From JAAZBW01 sp035647855 (GTDB taxonomy: Bacteria > Actinomycetota > Actinomycetes > Actinomycetales > Actinomycetaceae), in assembly GCA_035647855.1 (NCBI GenBank), contig DASRMP010000013.1:5598-69597 (forward strand): DNA of 64,000 nucleotides. Direction: 5' to 3'. Numbering within the stretch: the stretch's first letter is position 1; every line of letters begins with the position of its first letter. Under the pieces are notes generated by a model. It was not told where the DNA came from. It ran no database searches and saw only the letters and a list, made by a program, of their open reading frames with translations. Shown in pieces: positions 8,621 to 16,564 of this stretch. The translations under genes were made by a program, and so were the position numbers.

Positions 8621-8665
8621 GGCGCGGTGGGCGCGGTGGGCGCGGTGAGCGCGGTGGGCGCGGTG
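8621..8665. repeat. 9-bp tandem repeat, five units
   Basis: Five consecutive copies of GGCGCGGTG, one of them with A in place of the first G, lie in the upstream region of the Tag gene. No coding function is evident. The copy number could vary by slippage. Confidence 0.85.
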
Positions 8666-8752
8666 GTCCGCCGCATCGCGGGAACTCGCCGACGCCTGGG
8701 CCGTGCTCGGCCGGCCTGGATCCTCGGGTTTCGGGCAGGGTCGGTAAGAGCG

Positions 8753-8792
8753 CGAGCTGAAGGTTAGGGTTCGAACGCTAACCTTCAGCTCG
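8753..8792. repeat. 40-bp near-perfect palindrome, copy 1
   Basis: Arms CGAGCTGAAGGTTAG (8753-8767) and CTAACCTTCAGCTCG (8778-8792) are perfectly complementary. The centre GTTCGAAC is itself palindromic, so the whole 40 bp has only one mismatched pair. It lies 90 bp upstream of the dipeptidase gene. A second copy occurs at 18868, upstream of the PIF1-like helicase. It could be a shared operator, a REP-type element or a hairpin terminator; there is no T-tract. Confidence 0.9.
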
Positions 8793-8881
8793 GGACCTTG
8801 CATTCGCCTCTTCGCAGGCTTGGTATGTGAGACTCTGAGCCGAATGTAAGGCTTCGAGCAGGGACTTGGGAGATTTGCGGA

Positions 8882-9970
8882 ATGACATCGATAGGTGATC
8901 TCCTCGTCGTCGACGGCCACAACGATCTGGCCTATGCTCTGCGGGAGTTGCACGGCGGAGAAGTGGATGGCTTCGCGACCGGTCTCCCGGATCTGTGCAC
9001 CGACCTGCCGCGGCTGCGCGCCGGCCAGGTGGGCGCGCAGTTCTGGGCCGTGTTCATGTCCGCGGAGATGACGGAGGCGGAGGCGACCGTCGCCGCACTG
9101 CGGCAACTCGATTTGGTGCGCCGCCTCGTGGAGCGATACCCGGCGGATCTCGCGTGGTGCACCACGGCGGACCAGGCGGAGACGGCGCGCGCGGAGGGGA
9201 AGATCGCGTCGTTCGCGGGGCTCGAGTCCGGGCATGCGATCTCCTCGGACCTGGGCGTGCTGCGTCAACTCGCGGCGCTCGGCATCCGGTACATGACGCT
9301 CACCCACGTGCGGAACACTCCGTGGGCGGAGTCCGCCAACGAGCGCGCCGTCACGCCGGGGCTGACCGAGTTCGGCCGGGAGGTCGTGGCCGAGATGAAC
9401 CGGATCGGCGTGATCGTGGACATCGCCCATGTCTCACCCGCCACGATGCACGACGTTCTCGCCACGAGCACGCGCCCGGTCATCACCTCGCACTCCTCGT
9501 GCCACGCGCTGTGCCCCAACCCGCGCAACATTCCCGACTCCGTTCTTGCCGGCATCGCCGCTTCCGGCGGTCTCGCCATGATCACGTTCGTCCCGGCGTT
9601 CATCTCGGCCGACTACTGGGAGTGGCAGAGCGAACTGGAGCTCACGCTCGGTGACGAGCTGGCCGGGCTGGGCGAGGCGGAACAGCGGGTGCTGCTGCGG
9701 GCCGCTGCTGCGGCTGCGCCGCCCCCGGCGGTGACGATCTCGCAGGTCGCGGACCACGTCGACCATGCGCGAGACGTGGCGGGTGCGGCGCATGTGGGCC
9801 TCGGCGGTGACTTCGACGGGACCCTGTTCTTCCCCGAAGGCCTCGATGACGTGTCCACTTACCCGCGCCTCTTGGAGGAACTGGCCGCGCGCGGGTGGTC
9901 GCACGTGGAGCTCCAGGCCCTGACCTGGGACAACGCGATGCGCGTGCTGCGGGACACGGAGGTGGCTTAG
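8882..9970 (+). CDS. Membrane-dipeptidase family (M19) metallopeptidase
   Basis: A 362-residue M19 (renal dipeptidase) enzyme, a zinc-dependent hydrolase of dipeptides, often with D-residues. Metal and active-site motifs are present: DGHND near residue 12, a glutamate in FAGLESGHAI, LTHVRNTPWA, VDIAHVS, TSHSSCHALCPNPRN and GLGGDFDG near residue 305. No signal peptide is seen, so it is probably cytoplasmic. A weak GGGAG precedes the ATG. A 40-bp palindrome lies about 90 bp upstream. Confidence 0.88.
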   Translation: MTSIGDLLVVDGHNDLAYALRELHGGEVDGFATGLPDLCTDLPRLRAGQVGAQFWAVFMSAEMTEAEATVAALRQLDLVRRLVERYPADLAWCTTADQAETARAEGKIASFAGLESGHAISSDLGVLRQLAALGIRYMTLTHVRNTPWAESANERAVTPGLTEFGREVVAEMNRIGVIVDIAHVSPATMHDVLATSTRPVITSHSSCHALCPNPRNIPDSVLAGIAASGGLAMITFVPAFISADYWEWQSELELTLGDELAGLGEAEQRVLLRAAAAAAPPPAVTISQVADHVDHARDVAGAAHVGLGGDFDGTLFFPEGLDDVSTYPRLLEELAARGWSHVELQALTWDNAMRVLRDTEVA

Positions 9971-10111
9971 CCTCTCCGCAGGCCACAGGCCACAGGCAAC
10001 CGCGCCACGGACCGCGCCGGACGGTTATACACAGGACTGCTGCCGAGCGGCCATCCACAGGTGAGCGGTACCTGCGAGCAGGCGGGGCGCTGCCGGTGGG
10101 AGGGTCCTCCC

Positions 10112-10711
10112 ATGACAAACAACTTCCTTCGCAAACTGGCAGACATGCTTCCCTTCGATCCCACGGAGGGGCCCACGAGCATCACCGCCCAGGACGGGAC
10201 CGAGTGGGTCCAGGTTGTGGTGAGCTATCGCTGCCCCTCGCTCGTGCTGGCCGAGGCGATGTGGGCCAATCCGGTCGCCGTCGAGGACGACGGGTTCGGT
10301 GTCTACATGCTCCGAATGGCGGCTCCTGCCGCCGGCTTGCAGAACGGAGATCTCGTGGAGGCCAGTCCTGACTGCGACTCGCACTTGCGAATGACCGGAA
10401 TCATGGCGCTTTCCGGTACGCATATCACCGGCGTCAGAATCCCAGATGGTACGTCCGAGGATGCCATCGAGCAGGTGACCGAGCGTTGGCGCGCCGGTGG
10501 CGCCCTGGCGACGGTGGGGGACGACGGCATGCTTGTGACGGCATGGCCAGAGGACGTCCCGCCAGACGAAGTTCTCCGCCTCCTCGACGACAGCAGCCCC
10601 GATGACTGGGAATTCGAACCCATCTTGACGACGACTGACCGTGCCCTGCAGATGATCAACAACGTGGACTTCAACCCTGATCTCGGCGTTCCGCTGCGGG
10701 AAGTGGCCTGA
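10112..10711 (+). CDS. Hypothetical protein, DUF4265-like
   Basis: A 199-residue protein without signal peptide or membrane helices. The pattern of LAEAMWANPV, a following VYMLRMAAPAAGLQNGDLVEA stretch, and a C-terminal W-containing segment recalls DUF4265, a family of unknown function; that assignment is tentative. GGAGGG about 8 bases before the ATG supports this start over the upstream in-frame start at 10061. The last 40 residues are partly duplicated just downstream as a pseudogene fragment. It precedes the primase-helicase gene and may be functionally linked to it, but nothing shows this directly. Confidence 0.6.
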   Translation: MTNNFLRKLADMLPFDPTEGPTSITAQDGTEWVQVVVSYRCPSLVLAEAMWANPVAVEDDGFGVYMLRMAAPAAGLQNGDLVEASPDCDSHLRMTGIMALSGTHITGVRIPDGTSEDAIEQVTERWRAGGALATVGDDGMLVTAWPEDVPPDEVLRLLDDSSPDDWEFEPILTTTDRALQMINNVDFNPDLGVPLREVA

Positions 10712-10727
10712 GTTCCTCTCGTGGTAC

Positions 10728-10868
10728 CTGCTCGTGAGCAATAGCCCCGCCGACTGGGAATTCGGACGGATCCCGACGACGACGGACCGCGCCCTGCACA
10801 TCATCAATCACGTGGACTTCGGCACGGATCTCCACGTCCCGCTGCGGCGCGTTAAGTGGGGCCTCTGA
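10728..10868 (+). pseudogene. Duplicated 3' fragment of the DUF4265-like gene
   Basis: Read from 10728 in frame, this stretch encodes SPADWEFGRIPTTTDRAL, then HIINHVDFGTDLHVPLRRV, and then a stop. It mirrors the C-terminus of the preceding gene (SPDDWEFEPILTTTDRAL, MINNVDFNPDLGVPLREVA). There is no start codon or ribosome site, so it is a gene remnant left by tandem duplication or by deletion of a second paralogue. Confidence 0.8.
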
Positions 10869-10884
10869 CTCGTCTGGCGCTTTC

Positions 10885-10890
10885 TATGAT
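10885..10890 (+). promoter_or_regulatory. -10 hexamer, leaderless start
   Basis: TATGAT lies exactly 6 nt before ATG 10897 and no ribosome binding site is present. The transcript of the primase-helicase is therefore expected to begin at or beside its start codon. Confidence 0.55.
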
Positions 10891-10896
10891 GGCTTC

Positions 10897-13266
10897 ATGT
10901 GCGGCGATCTTGCTGGGGCGGCGCGCAACGCTGATCTTGAACGCCGGCTGGCGTCACTCCGTATGGAGAACCAGCGGCTGCGGAATCTGCTCCGGGTGGC
11001 AGACGGGGTGGAACCGCCGCCGGAGCAACCGACGCTTGTGCCATTCGATCCGGGCCTCGTGACGGACTCGTCGCCGCAGGAGACGAAACTGGCGTTCTAT
11101 GCTCGGCTCTTCGCCGCGCGGTCCGACGTGTACGCCGAGTACTGGGAGAACCCGCGGAAGGGCACGAGGGGTTGGGGGCCTGTGGTTCGCGACCGGTTCA
11201 GCAAGGCCCCCCTGTGGGATCGTCACCCGCTCCCGTTGACGAACGCAGTCATCGAATCGCACCTGCGCAAAGACAACGACCTGTTCATCGGCCTGTACCC
11301 GCTGCTCCCTGACGCCACCTGCTGGTGGCTGGCCGCCGACTTCGACGGCCCCCAGGCGATGCTGGACGCGCACGCCTACGTGAAGGCGGCAACCTCACTC
11401 GGCGTTCCCTGCGGGCTCGAAATCTCCCAGTCCGGCCGGGGTGCGCACGTCTGGACCTTCTTCACCTCTCCGGTCCCGGCGGCGGACGCGCGCGCGATGG
11501 GCACCGCGTGCATCCACCGAGCGATGGCTCTGCGTGGTTCCATGCCACTGGCGAGCTACGACCGCCTCTTTCCGAGCCAGGACACCGTTCCTGCCGGTTC
11601 GTCCGGCCCGGGAAACCTGATCGCTGCACCGCTCAACGGCAAACGTCGTGTTGAGCGCCGCACGACACTGTTCGTGGAACTTGCCACCTGGGAGCCGTGG
11701 CCCGATCAGTGGGAATACCTCTCACGTCTGGACCGGATGACTCCCCGCCAAGTGGCGGCGGCGGGCCGAAAGGAGCGCGTCGTCGTCGGGAACGAGCTGA
11801 AGCGACTGCGGCCTTCGCCCGCCACTGCCATCCGCCCCAGCCTCCCGGCTCAGGTCAGGGCGACGCTTGGGGCACGGCTGACGATCCGCGACGAGGACCT
11901 GACACCAGAGGTGTCCGCGGCGCTGCGGCATCTGGCAACGATCCACAATCCGGCGTTCTACGAGGCGCAACGCGCCCGTCGCTCGACTTGGAAGATCCCG
12001 CGCTTCGTCCAGGGCTTCGACGTTGCGATTGGGGGCGATCTGATTCTCCCGCGCGGGCTACGTCATCGGGCAGCGGACTTGATTGCCGGGGCCGGGAGCA
12101 CCCTGGTTTGCGACGACGAACGCACCCAGGGCGAAGAACTCGATGCGTCCTTCCGCGGCATCCTCGACGGCAGGCAGACAGCGGCCGTGGACGCGATGCT
12201 GGCCCACGAGGACGGCATTCTGCACGCGCCGACCGGTTCCGGCAAGACCGTGATGGCATGCGCCATCATCGCCGAACGTGCCGTCAGCACACTTGTGCTG
12301 ATCAACAAGACGGCACTCGCCTCGCAGTGGCGCGAACAGGTCAGCGACCTCCTCGGCATCAAGACCGGTCAGCTGGGCGGCGGACGCATGAAGACGCGGG
12401 GGCAGATCGACATCATGCTGCTGCAAACCCTTGCCCGAAAGACCCCCGAGGAGGTCCGGGAGCTGACCAAGGGTTACGCGCAGGTGGTCGTCGACGAATG
12501 CCACCACCTCGCTGCCAGCTCCTACGAGATTGTCGTCTCCCAGATCGGCGCAGCATGGTGGCTGGGGCTCACCGCAACACCGGAACGAAAAGATGGTCTC
12601 GAGCAGGTCACCAACTGGCAGCTCGGCCCGATCCGGCACACCATCCGGGACACTCTTCCCAGCGAGGCAGACCTCGTCACTCCCTATGACGGACCGCGTC
12701 GGGTGCTGCACTTGCACCAGACCGCGTACCGCACCCCGCACGGTTTCGACATGACCGCGTCGGGGGCAATGGCGCTCTTGGGCGGCATGCTCGCCGAGGA
12801 TCCGGAACGCAATCGACAGATCGCCGCCGACATCGCGACGGCACTGGATGACGGCCGCAAGTGCCTCGTCCTGTCGCGCCGGCGTGACCACCTGACGGAA
12901 CTCGCCGGTCTGCTGCCGGAGGTAGATGCGATGATCATGCGGGGAGGTATCGGGGCAACGGAGTTGGCCATGATCCGAGCCAGGATCGCCGGCACTTCCG
13001 CAAATGACCCGCTTCTCGTCATGACGACCGTCCCGTACGGCGGCGAGGGATTCGATGCACCCGTCATCGACACCGTCTTTCTCGTCGGGCCGATCGCCTT
13101 CCCCGGCCTGGTGGTCCAGGCGGTCGGCCGCGCGCTGCGGCGGCACGGAGACAAGACGGAAGTCGTCGTGCACGACTACGTCGACGTCGGCGTGCCTGTC
13201 CTCAACGCGCAGTACTCCAAACGGAGGGCCGCGTACCGGCAGATGGGCTTCACCCGTGGAGCGTGA
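10897..13266 (+). CDS. TOTE-type archaeo-eukaryotic primase fused to SF2 helicase
   Basis: A 789-residue fusion. A short N-terminal coiled coil (LERRLASLRMENQRLRNLL) leads into a primase-polymerase domain (about 60-290) with ADFDG metal-binding, SQSGRGAHVW, and a conserved SYDRLFPSQD..NLIAAPL segment. This pattern is typical of the AEP primase of TOTE conflict systems. A superfamily-2 helicase (about 400-780) follows, with Walker A APTGSGKT, Walker B VVDECHH, TATPERKDG, and motif VI QAVGRALRR. Such proteins are proposed defence against invading DNA; that role is inferred from family literature. A -10 hexamer 6 nt from the ATG implies leaderless expression. The neighbours are a DUF4265-like gene and an acetyltransferase. 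Confidence 0.82.
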   Translation: MCGDLAGAARNADLERRLASLRMENQRLRNLLRVADGVEPPPEQPTLVPFDPGLVTDSSPQETKLAFYARLFAARSDVYAEYWENPRKGTRGWGPVVRDRFSKAPLWDRHPLPLTNAVIESHLRKDNDLFIGLYPLLPDATCWWLAADFDGPQAMLDAHAYVKAATSLGVPCGLEISQSGRGAHVWTFFTSPVPAADARAMGTACIHRAMALRGSMPLASYDRLFPSQDTVPAGSSGPGNLIAAPLNGKRRVERRTTLFVELATWEPWPDQWEYLSRLDRMTPRQVAAAGRKERVVVGNELKRLRPSPATAIRPSLPAQVRATLGARLTIRDEDLTPEVSAALRHLATIHNPAFYEAQRARRSTWKIPRFVQGFDVAIGGDLILPRGLRHRAADLIAGAGSTLVCDDERTQGEELDASFRGILDGRQTAAVDAMLAHEDGILHAPTGSGKTVMACAIIAERAVSTLVLINKTALASQWREQVSDLLGIKTGQLGGGRMKTRGQIDIMLLQTLARKTPEEVRELTKGYAQVVVDECHHLAASSYEIVVSQIGAAWWLGLTATPERKDGLEQVTNWQLGPIRHTIRDTLPSEADLVTPYDGPRRVLHLHQTAYRTPHGFDMTASGAMALLGGMLAEDPERNRQIAADIATALDDGRKCLVLSRRRDHLTELAGLLPEVDAMIMRGGIGATELAMIRARIAGTSANDPLLVMTTVPYGGEGFDAPVIDTVFLVGPIAFPGLVVQAVGRALRRHGDKTEVVVHDYVDVGVPVLNAQYSKRRAAYRQMGFTRGA

Positions 13267-13303
13267 TGCCGGGGTGGTGCCTGACGCGGAGATAATGGGC
13301 GCC

Positions 13304-13762
13304 ATGGAGGTTCTCCCGATCCCACCGGAGTTCGAGACCGAAGCGGTCTGCATGTGGCGCGAATGCGGACTGACACGGCCGTGGAACGACCCTGCTGCTG
13401 ATCTCGACCGTGCGATGGAGGGGCCATCCTCCGCAGTTCTCGCGGCGGTGGATCATCAGGAGCTTCTCGGCACGGTAATGGTGGGCCATGACGGCCATCG
13501 CGGGTGGGTCTACTACCTCGCCGTGCGGCCGGACCGTCGCGGACTGGGAATTGGACGCGCACTGATGAGGGCGGCCGAGTCATGGCTCGAGGAGCGCAAC
13601 GTGCCGAAGATCCAGCTCATGGTCCGCGCGAGCAACACTGAGGTGATCGATTTCTACGAGCGGTTGGGTTATGTGGACCAGAGTGTTGCCGTTCTCGGCC
13701 GGTTCCTTGACGATGACCTTCAGGCCCTTCGCCAACGGGGGTCGACCGTGCAGGACAACTAG
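13304..13762 (+). CDS. ypeA: YpeA-type GNAT N-acetyltransferase
   Basis: A 152-residue GNAT acetyltransferase. It follows the YpeA pattern closely: CMWRECGLTRPWNDPAADLDRAM near the start, GTVMVGHDGHRGWVYYLAV, the acetyl-CoA loop RRGLGIGRALM, and the C-terminal FYERLGYVDQ. The acceptor substrate is not known. The ATG at 13304 is preferred because GATAAT (13291-13296) lies 7 nt upstream, fitting a leaderless transcript; ATG 13295 is an alternative. It sits 37 bp after the primase-helicase stop. Confidence 0.82.
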   Translation: MEVLPIPPEFETEAVCMWRECGLTRPWNDPAADLDRAMEGPSSAVLAAVDHQELLGTVMVGHDGHRGWVYYLAVRPDRRGLGIGRALMRAAESWLEERNVPKIQLMVRASNTEVIDFYERLGYVDQSVAVLGRFLDDDLQALRQRGSTVQDN

Positions 13763-13945
13763 GGCCACCGGCAACCGCGCCGATTACCGGCCCTGTCCCC
13801 GGTTGGTCGGACGAATCCCGCGCCACCAAATAACCTAACCCCCTTGCACCCGGCCAAGTGTACGGAGATCCGCGCTAACGTTGAGCAGTGGGGGAGTAGC
13901 CCCGCGGACCACGCGACGATGCAGTCGTTCGAGGATCGAGACACC

Positions 13946-15526
13946 ATGACAACTTTCTTCACCTTCCTCGCCGAACACCCTGAGGTGCTGCTGTTCGCGA
14001 TTGTGGCGCTCGGCTCGCTGATCGGCCTGATCACGATCCGTGGCGTGGCTCTCGGTAGCGCGGCGGTGTTGTTCGTGGCGATCGCCGTGTCCGCGTGGTC
14101 GCACTCGCAGGGAGTGACACTGGAACTGCCCGGCTTTGTGGCCAACCTCGGCCTCGCTCTGTTCTGTTTCGCCGTGGGCCTGCAGGCGGGGCCCACGTTC
14201 TTTTCCACGATGCGCCGCTCCATGGGCACGGTGGCGGTGTCGTTCGCGATGATCGTGCTCGGCGGGGTGATCGCCTTTGCCATGGCCGGCCCGTTCGGGC
14301 TGACCCTTGACCAAGCGGCCGGGACCTTCGCTGGTGCGGTCACGAATACGCCGGCGCTGGCTGCGGCCGGCGCCACGGCCGAGGCGACTGTCGGGTATTC
14401 GGTTGCATACGTCTTCGGCGTGCTGGGCATGATCCTCGTGATCAACGTGGCTCTCAGTCGCCGCCACGAGGACAAGGACGTGCCCGTCTCGCTTCTGACC
14501 GAGGATGTCCGGGTGGAGCGGGACGACCGCCCCACTGTCGCGGCCGTCCTCGAGCGCTACGGGCATCGCATCACGTTCACGCGCATCAAGCGCGAGGGCG
14601 AGCAGTTGCATGTGCCACGACTGGATGAGGAAATGCTGCCCGGGGACGTCCTCACCATCGACGGTCATGAACCGCTTGTGCGCTTGGCCATCGAATGGCT
14701 CGGGCACGAGTCCAGCCAGAGCATCGTCTATGACCGACGGGAGCTCGATTTCCGACGCATGACCATCTCCGATCCGTCCCTCTCCGGCCGCACGGTGGCC
14801 GAACTGGGTCTGGCGGATCGGTTCCAGGCCACCATTCCGCGAGTGCGGCGCGGCGACGTCGACATGATCGCCGAGGAGGACACCGTACTCCAATGGGGGG
14901 ACCGCGTCCGGGTGGTGGCACCCCGCAAGTACATGCCGGAGATCACGAAACTGCTGGGTGACTCGTCCCGAGGGCTCACCAGTCTGAACCCCGTTGCCAT
15001 CGGCGTCGGTATGGCGCTGGGTTTCGCCATTGGGGCGATCCCGATCCCGTCGCCGGGCGGCGGCACCATCGCGCTCGGCGGCGCGCTCGGCTCATTGGTG
15101 GTGGGCATCCTCATGGGGCGCGTGGGCCGCATCGGACGATTCGTCACGGTGTTGCCCTTCACCGTCACGACCGTGCTGGCGGACTTCGGGCTCTTGCTGT
15201 TCCTCGCCCAGGCCGGCGTGAAGTCCGGGGTGGTGATCATCGGAGCGTTCACATCGGGAGTGTGGCTCGGCATCGTGGGCCTTGGCGCTCTCGTCACGCT
15301 CTTCGTCGGGTTCTCGACGCTGTTCCTGCAGCGGCGGTTGTTCGGTATGGGCGGCACCCGGCTCTCGGGCGTCATCGCAGGCACCCAGAGCCACCCTGCG
15401 CTGCTGGCCTACGCGCAAGGGCGGACTGGCTACGACTTCCGTGTGTCCGAGGGCTACACAACGGTGTACGCGGTGTCATTCCTGACCAAGATCGTGGTGG
15501 GGAGTATCTTCGCCATGTTCCTGTGA
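13946..15526 (+). CDS. AspT/YidE-type putative exchanger with TrkA_C domain
   Basis: A 526-residue integral membrane protein of the aspartate:alanine exchanger superfamily. Two hydrophobic halves (about 10-165 and 350-526) each carry the family pattern: [11 protein letters not shown] and [12 protein letters not shown] in the first, AQAGVKSG and [12 protein letters not shown] in the second. They flank soluble TrkA_C (RCK_C) repeats (about 190-345) that probably sense a ligand. The transported substrate cannot be read from sequence. The ATG 13946 places the first helix at the N-terminus; the ribosome site is weak, and ATG 13919 is possible. Confidence 0.82.
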   Translation: MTTFFTFLAEHPEVLLFAIVALGSLIGLITIRGVALGSAAVLFVAIAVSAWSHSQGVTLELPGFVANLGLALFCFAVGLQAGPTFFSTMRRSMGTVAVSFAMIVLGGVIAFAMAGPFGLTLDQAAGTFAGAVTNTPALAAAGATAEATVGYSVAYVFGVLGMILVINVALSRRHEDKDVPVSLLTEDVRVERDDRPTVAAVLERYGHRITFTRIKREGEQLHVPRLDEEMLPGDVLTIDGHEPLVRLAIEWLGHESSQSIVYDRRELDFRRMTISDPSLSGRTVAELGLADRFQATIPRVRRGDVDMIAEEDTVLQWGDRVRVVAPRKYMPEITKLLGDSSRGLTSLNPVAIGVGMALGFAIGAIPIPSPGGGTIALGGALGSLVVGILMGRVGRIGRFVTVLPFTVTTVLADFGLLLFLAQAGVKSGVVIIGAFTSGVWLGIVGLGALVTLFVGFSTLFLQRRLFGMGGTRLSGVIAGTQSHPALLAYAQGRTGYDFRVSEGYTTVYAVSFLTKIVVGSIFAMFL

Positions 15527-15557
15527 ACGGCATGGTCTCGCGGCTAGCCTTGGGCGC

Positions 15558-16526
15558 ATGACTCAAGATGCCCCAGCTGCCCAGGCGTCCAAGCTCGCAG
15601 TGATCGGCGCGGGAGCCGTTGGCTCCTCACTCGCCTACGCCGCCCTGATACGCGGTTCCGCGGACGAGCTCGCCTTGTACGACCTCAACGCCAAGAAGGT
15701 GAAGGCGGAGGTCGCAGATCTGCAGCACGGCACCCAGTTCACACCGACCAATCGCGTAATCGGCGGCGACGACGTCGCGGTCGTGGCCGGCAGCTCGGTT
15801 GTGATCATCACGGCGGGTGCCAAGCAGAAACCCGGCCAGACCCGCCTCGAGCTCGCGGCCACCAACGCCGAGATTCTCAAGTCGCTGATGCCCCAACTGC
15901 TGGAGCATGCCCCTGACGCGATCTACGTCCTGGTCACGAACCCCTGCGACGTGCTCACGGTAGTGGCACAGAGAGTCTCGGGGCTCCCGGCTTCCCGCTG
16001 CTTCTCGACCGGTACCATGCTTGACACCGCCCGCCTGCGCTGGGGCATCGCCCAGATCAGCGGCATCCACCAAGCCAACGTCCACGCCTACGTCATGGGC
16101 GAACATGGCGACACCGAGTTCCCTGTATGGTCGACGGCGACGATCGGCCAGATCCCGATCCGCGACTGGACGGACGGCAAGGGGAAGCCGGTCTTCACCG
16201 ATCGAGTCCTGGCCGGAATCGCCGAGGATGCGACCAAAGCCGCCTACTCAATCATCGAAGGGAAGGGCGCCACCAACTACGCGATCGGACTGACCGGAGC
16301 GCGGCTTACCGAGGCCCTGCACTCCCCTCAGCAACGGGTGCTGGCGCTGTCCTCGGTACTGCAGGATTTCCATGGCATCTCCGATGTTGCCCTGTCGGTG
16401 CCGAGCATCGTCTCGAGGCATGGCCTTGAGCGTGTGTTGGACGTGCCGATCGACGCCCATGAGATCACGATGCTGAAGCGCTCCGCCGAGGCGTTGAGAG
16501 CATCCCTCAAAGGTCTGGGCTTCTGA
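15558..16526 (+). CDS. ldh: L-lactate dehydrogenase
   Basis: A 322-residue NAD-dependent L-lactate dehydrogenase reducing pyruvate to lactate in fermentation. Visible are the NAD-binding [12 protein letters not shown], the specificity loop [14 protein letters not shown] with the lactate-type Gln, VTNPCDVLT, and the catalytic [12 protein letters not shown]. The usual GSGTVLD box reads STGTMLD here. A -10-like TAGCCT (15545-15550) ends 7 nt before the ATG, suggesting leaderless transcription separate from the exchanger gene upstream. Confidence 0.93.
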   Translation: MTQDAPAAQASKLAVIGAGAVGSSLAYAALIRGSADELALYDLNAKKVKAEVADLQHGTQFTPTNRVIGGDDVAVVAGSSVVIITAGAKQKPGQTRLELAATNAEILKSLMPQLLEHAPDAIYVLVTNPCDVLTVVAQRVSGLPASRCFSTGTMLDTARLRWGIAQISGIHQANVHAYVMGEHGDTEFPVWSTATIGQIPIRDWTDGKGKPVFTDRVLAGIAEDATKAAYSIIEGKGATNYAIGLTGARLTEALHSPQQRVLALSSVLQDFHGISDVALSVPSIVSRHGLERVLDVPIDAHEITMLKRSAEALRASLKGLGF

Positions 16527-16564
16527 GCAGAGGACGGCTCGGCGCGCGGCCACATTCCTGATTC

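Larger units (their letters stand above)
8490..8881. other. 392-bp intergenic region with repeats
   Basis: No gene is seen. The region holds a five-unit 9-bp tandem repeat (8621-8665) and a long palindrome (8753-8792), both listed separately. Below the palindrome, TTGCAT-like sequence near 8799 is a weak -35 candidate for the dipeptidase gene, but I see no clear -10. Confidence 0.5.

Noticed and set aside
13835..14893. Long minus-strand frame opposite the exchanger gene
   Set aside because: It is His/Arg/Gly-rich without motifs and is antisense to a well-supported membrane protein, as expected for GC-rich codon use.
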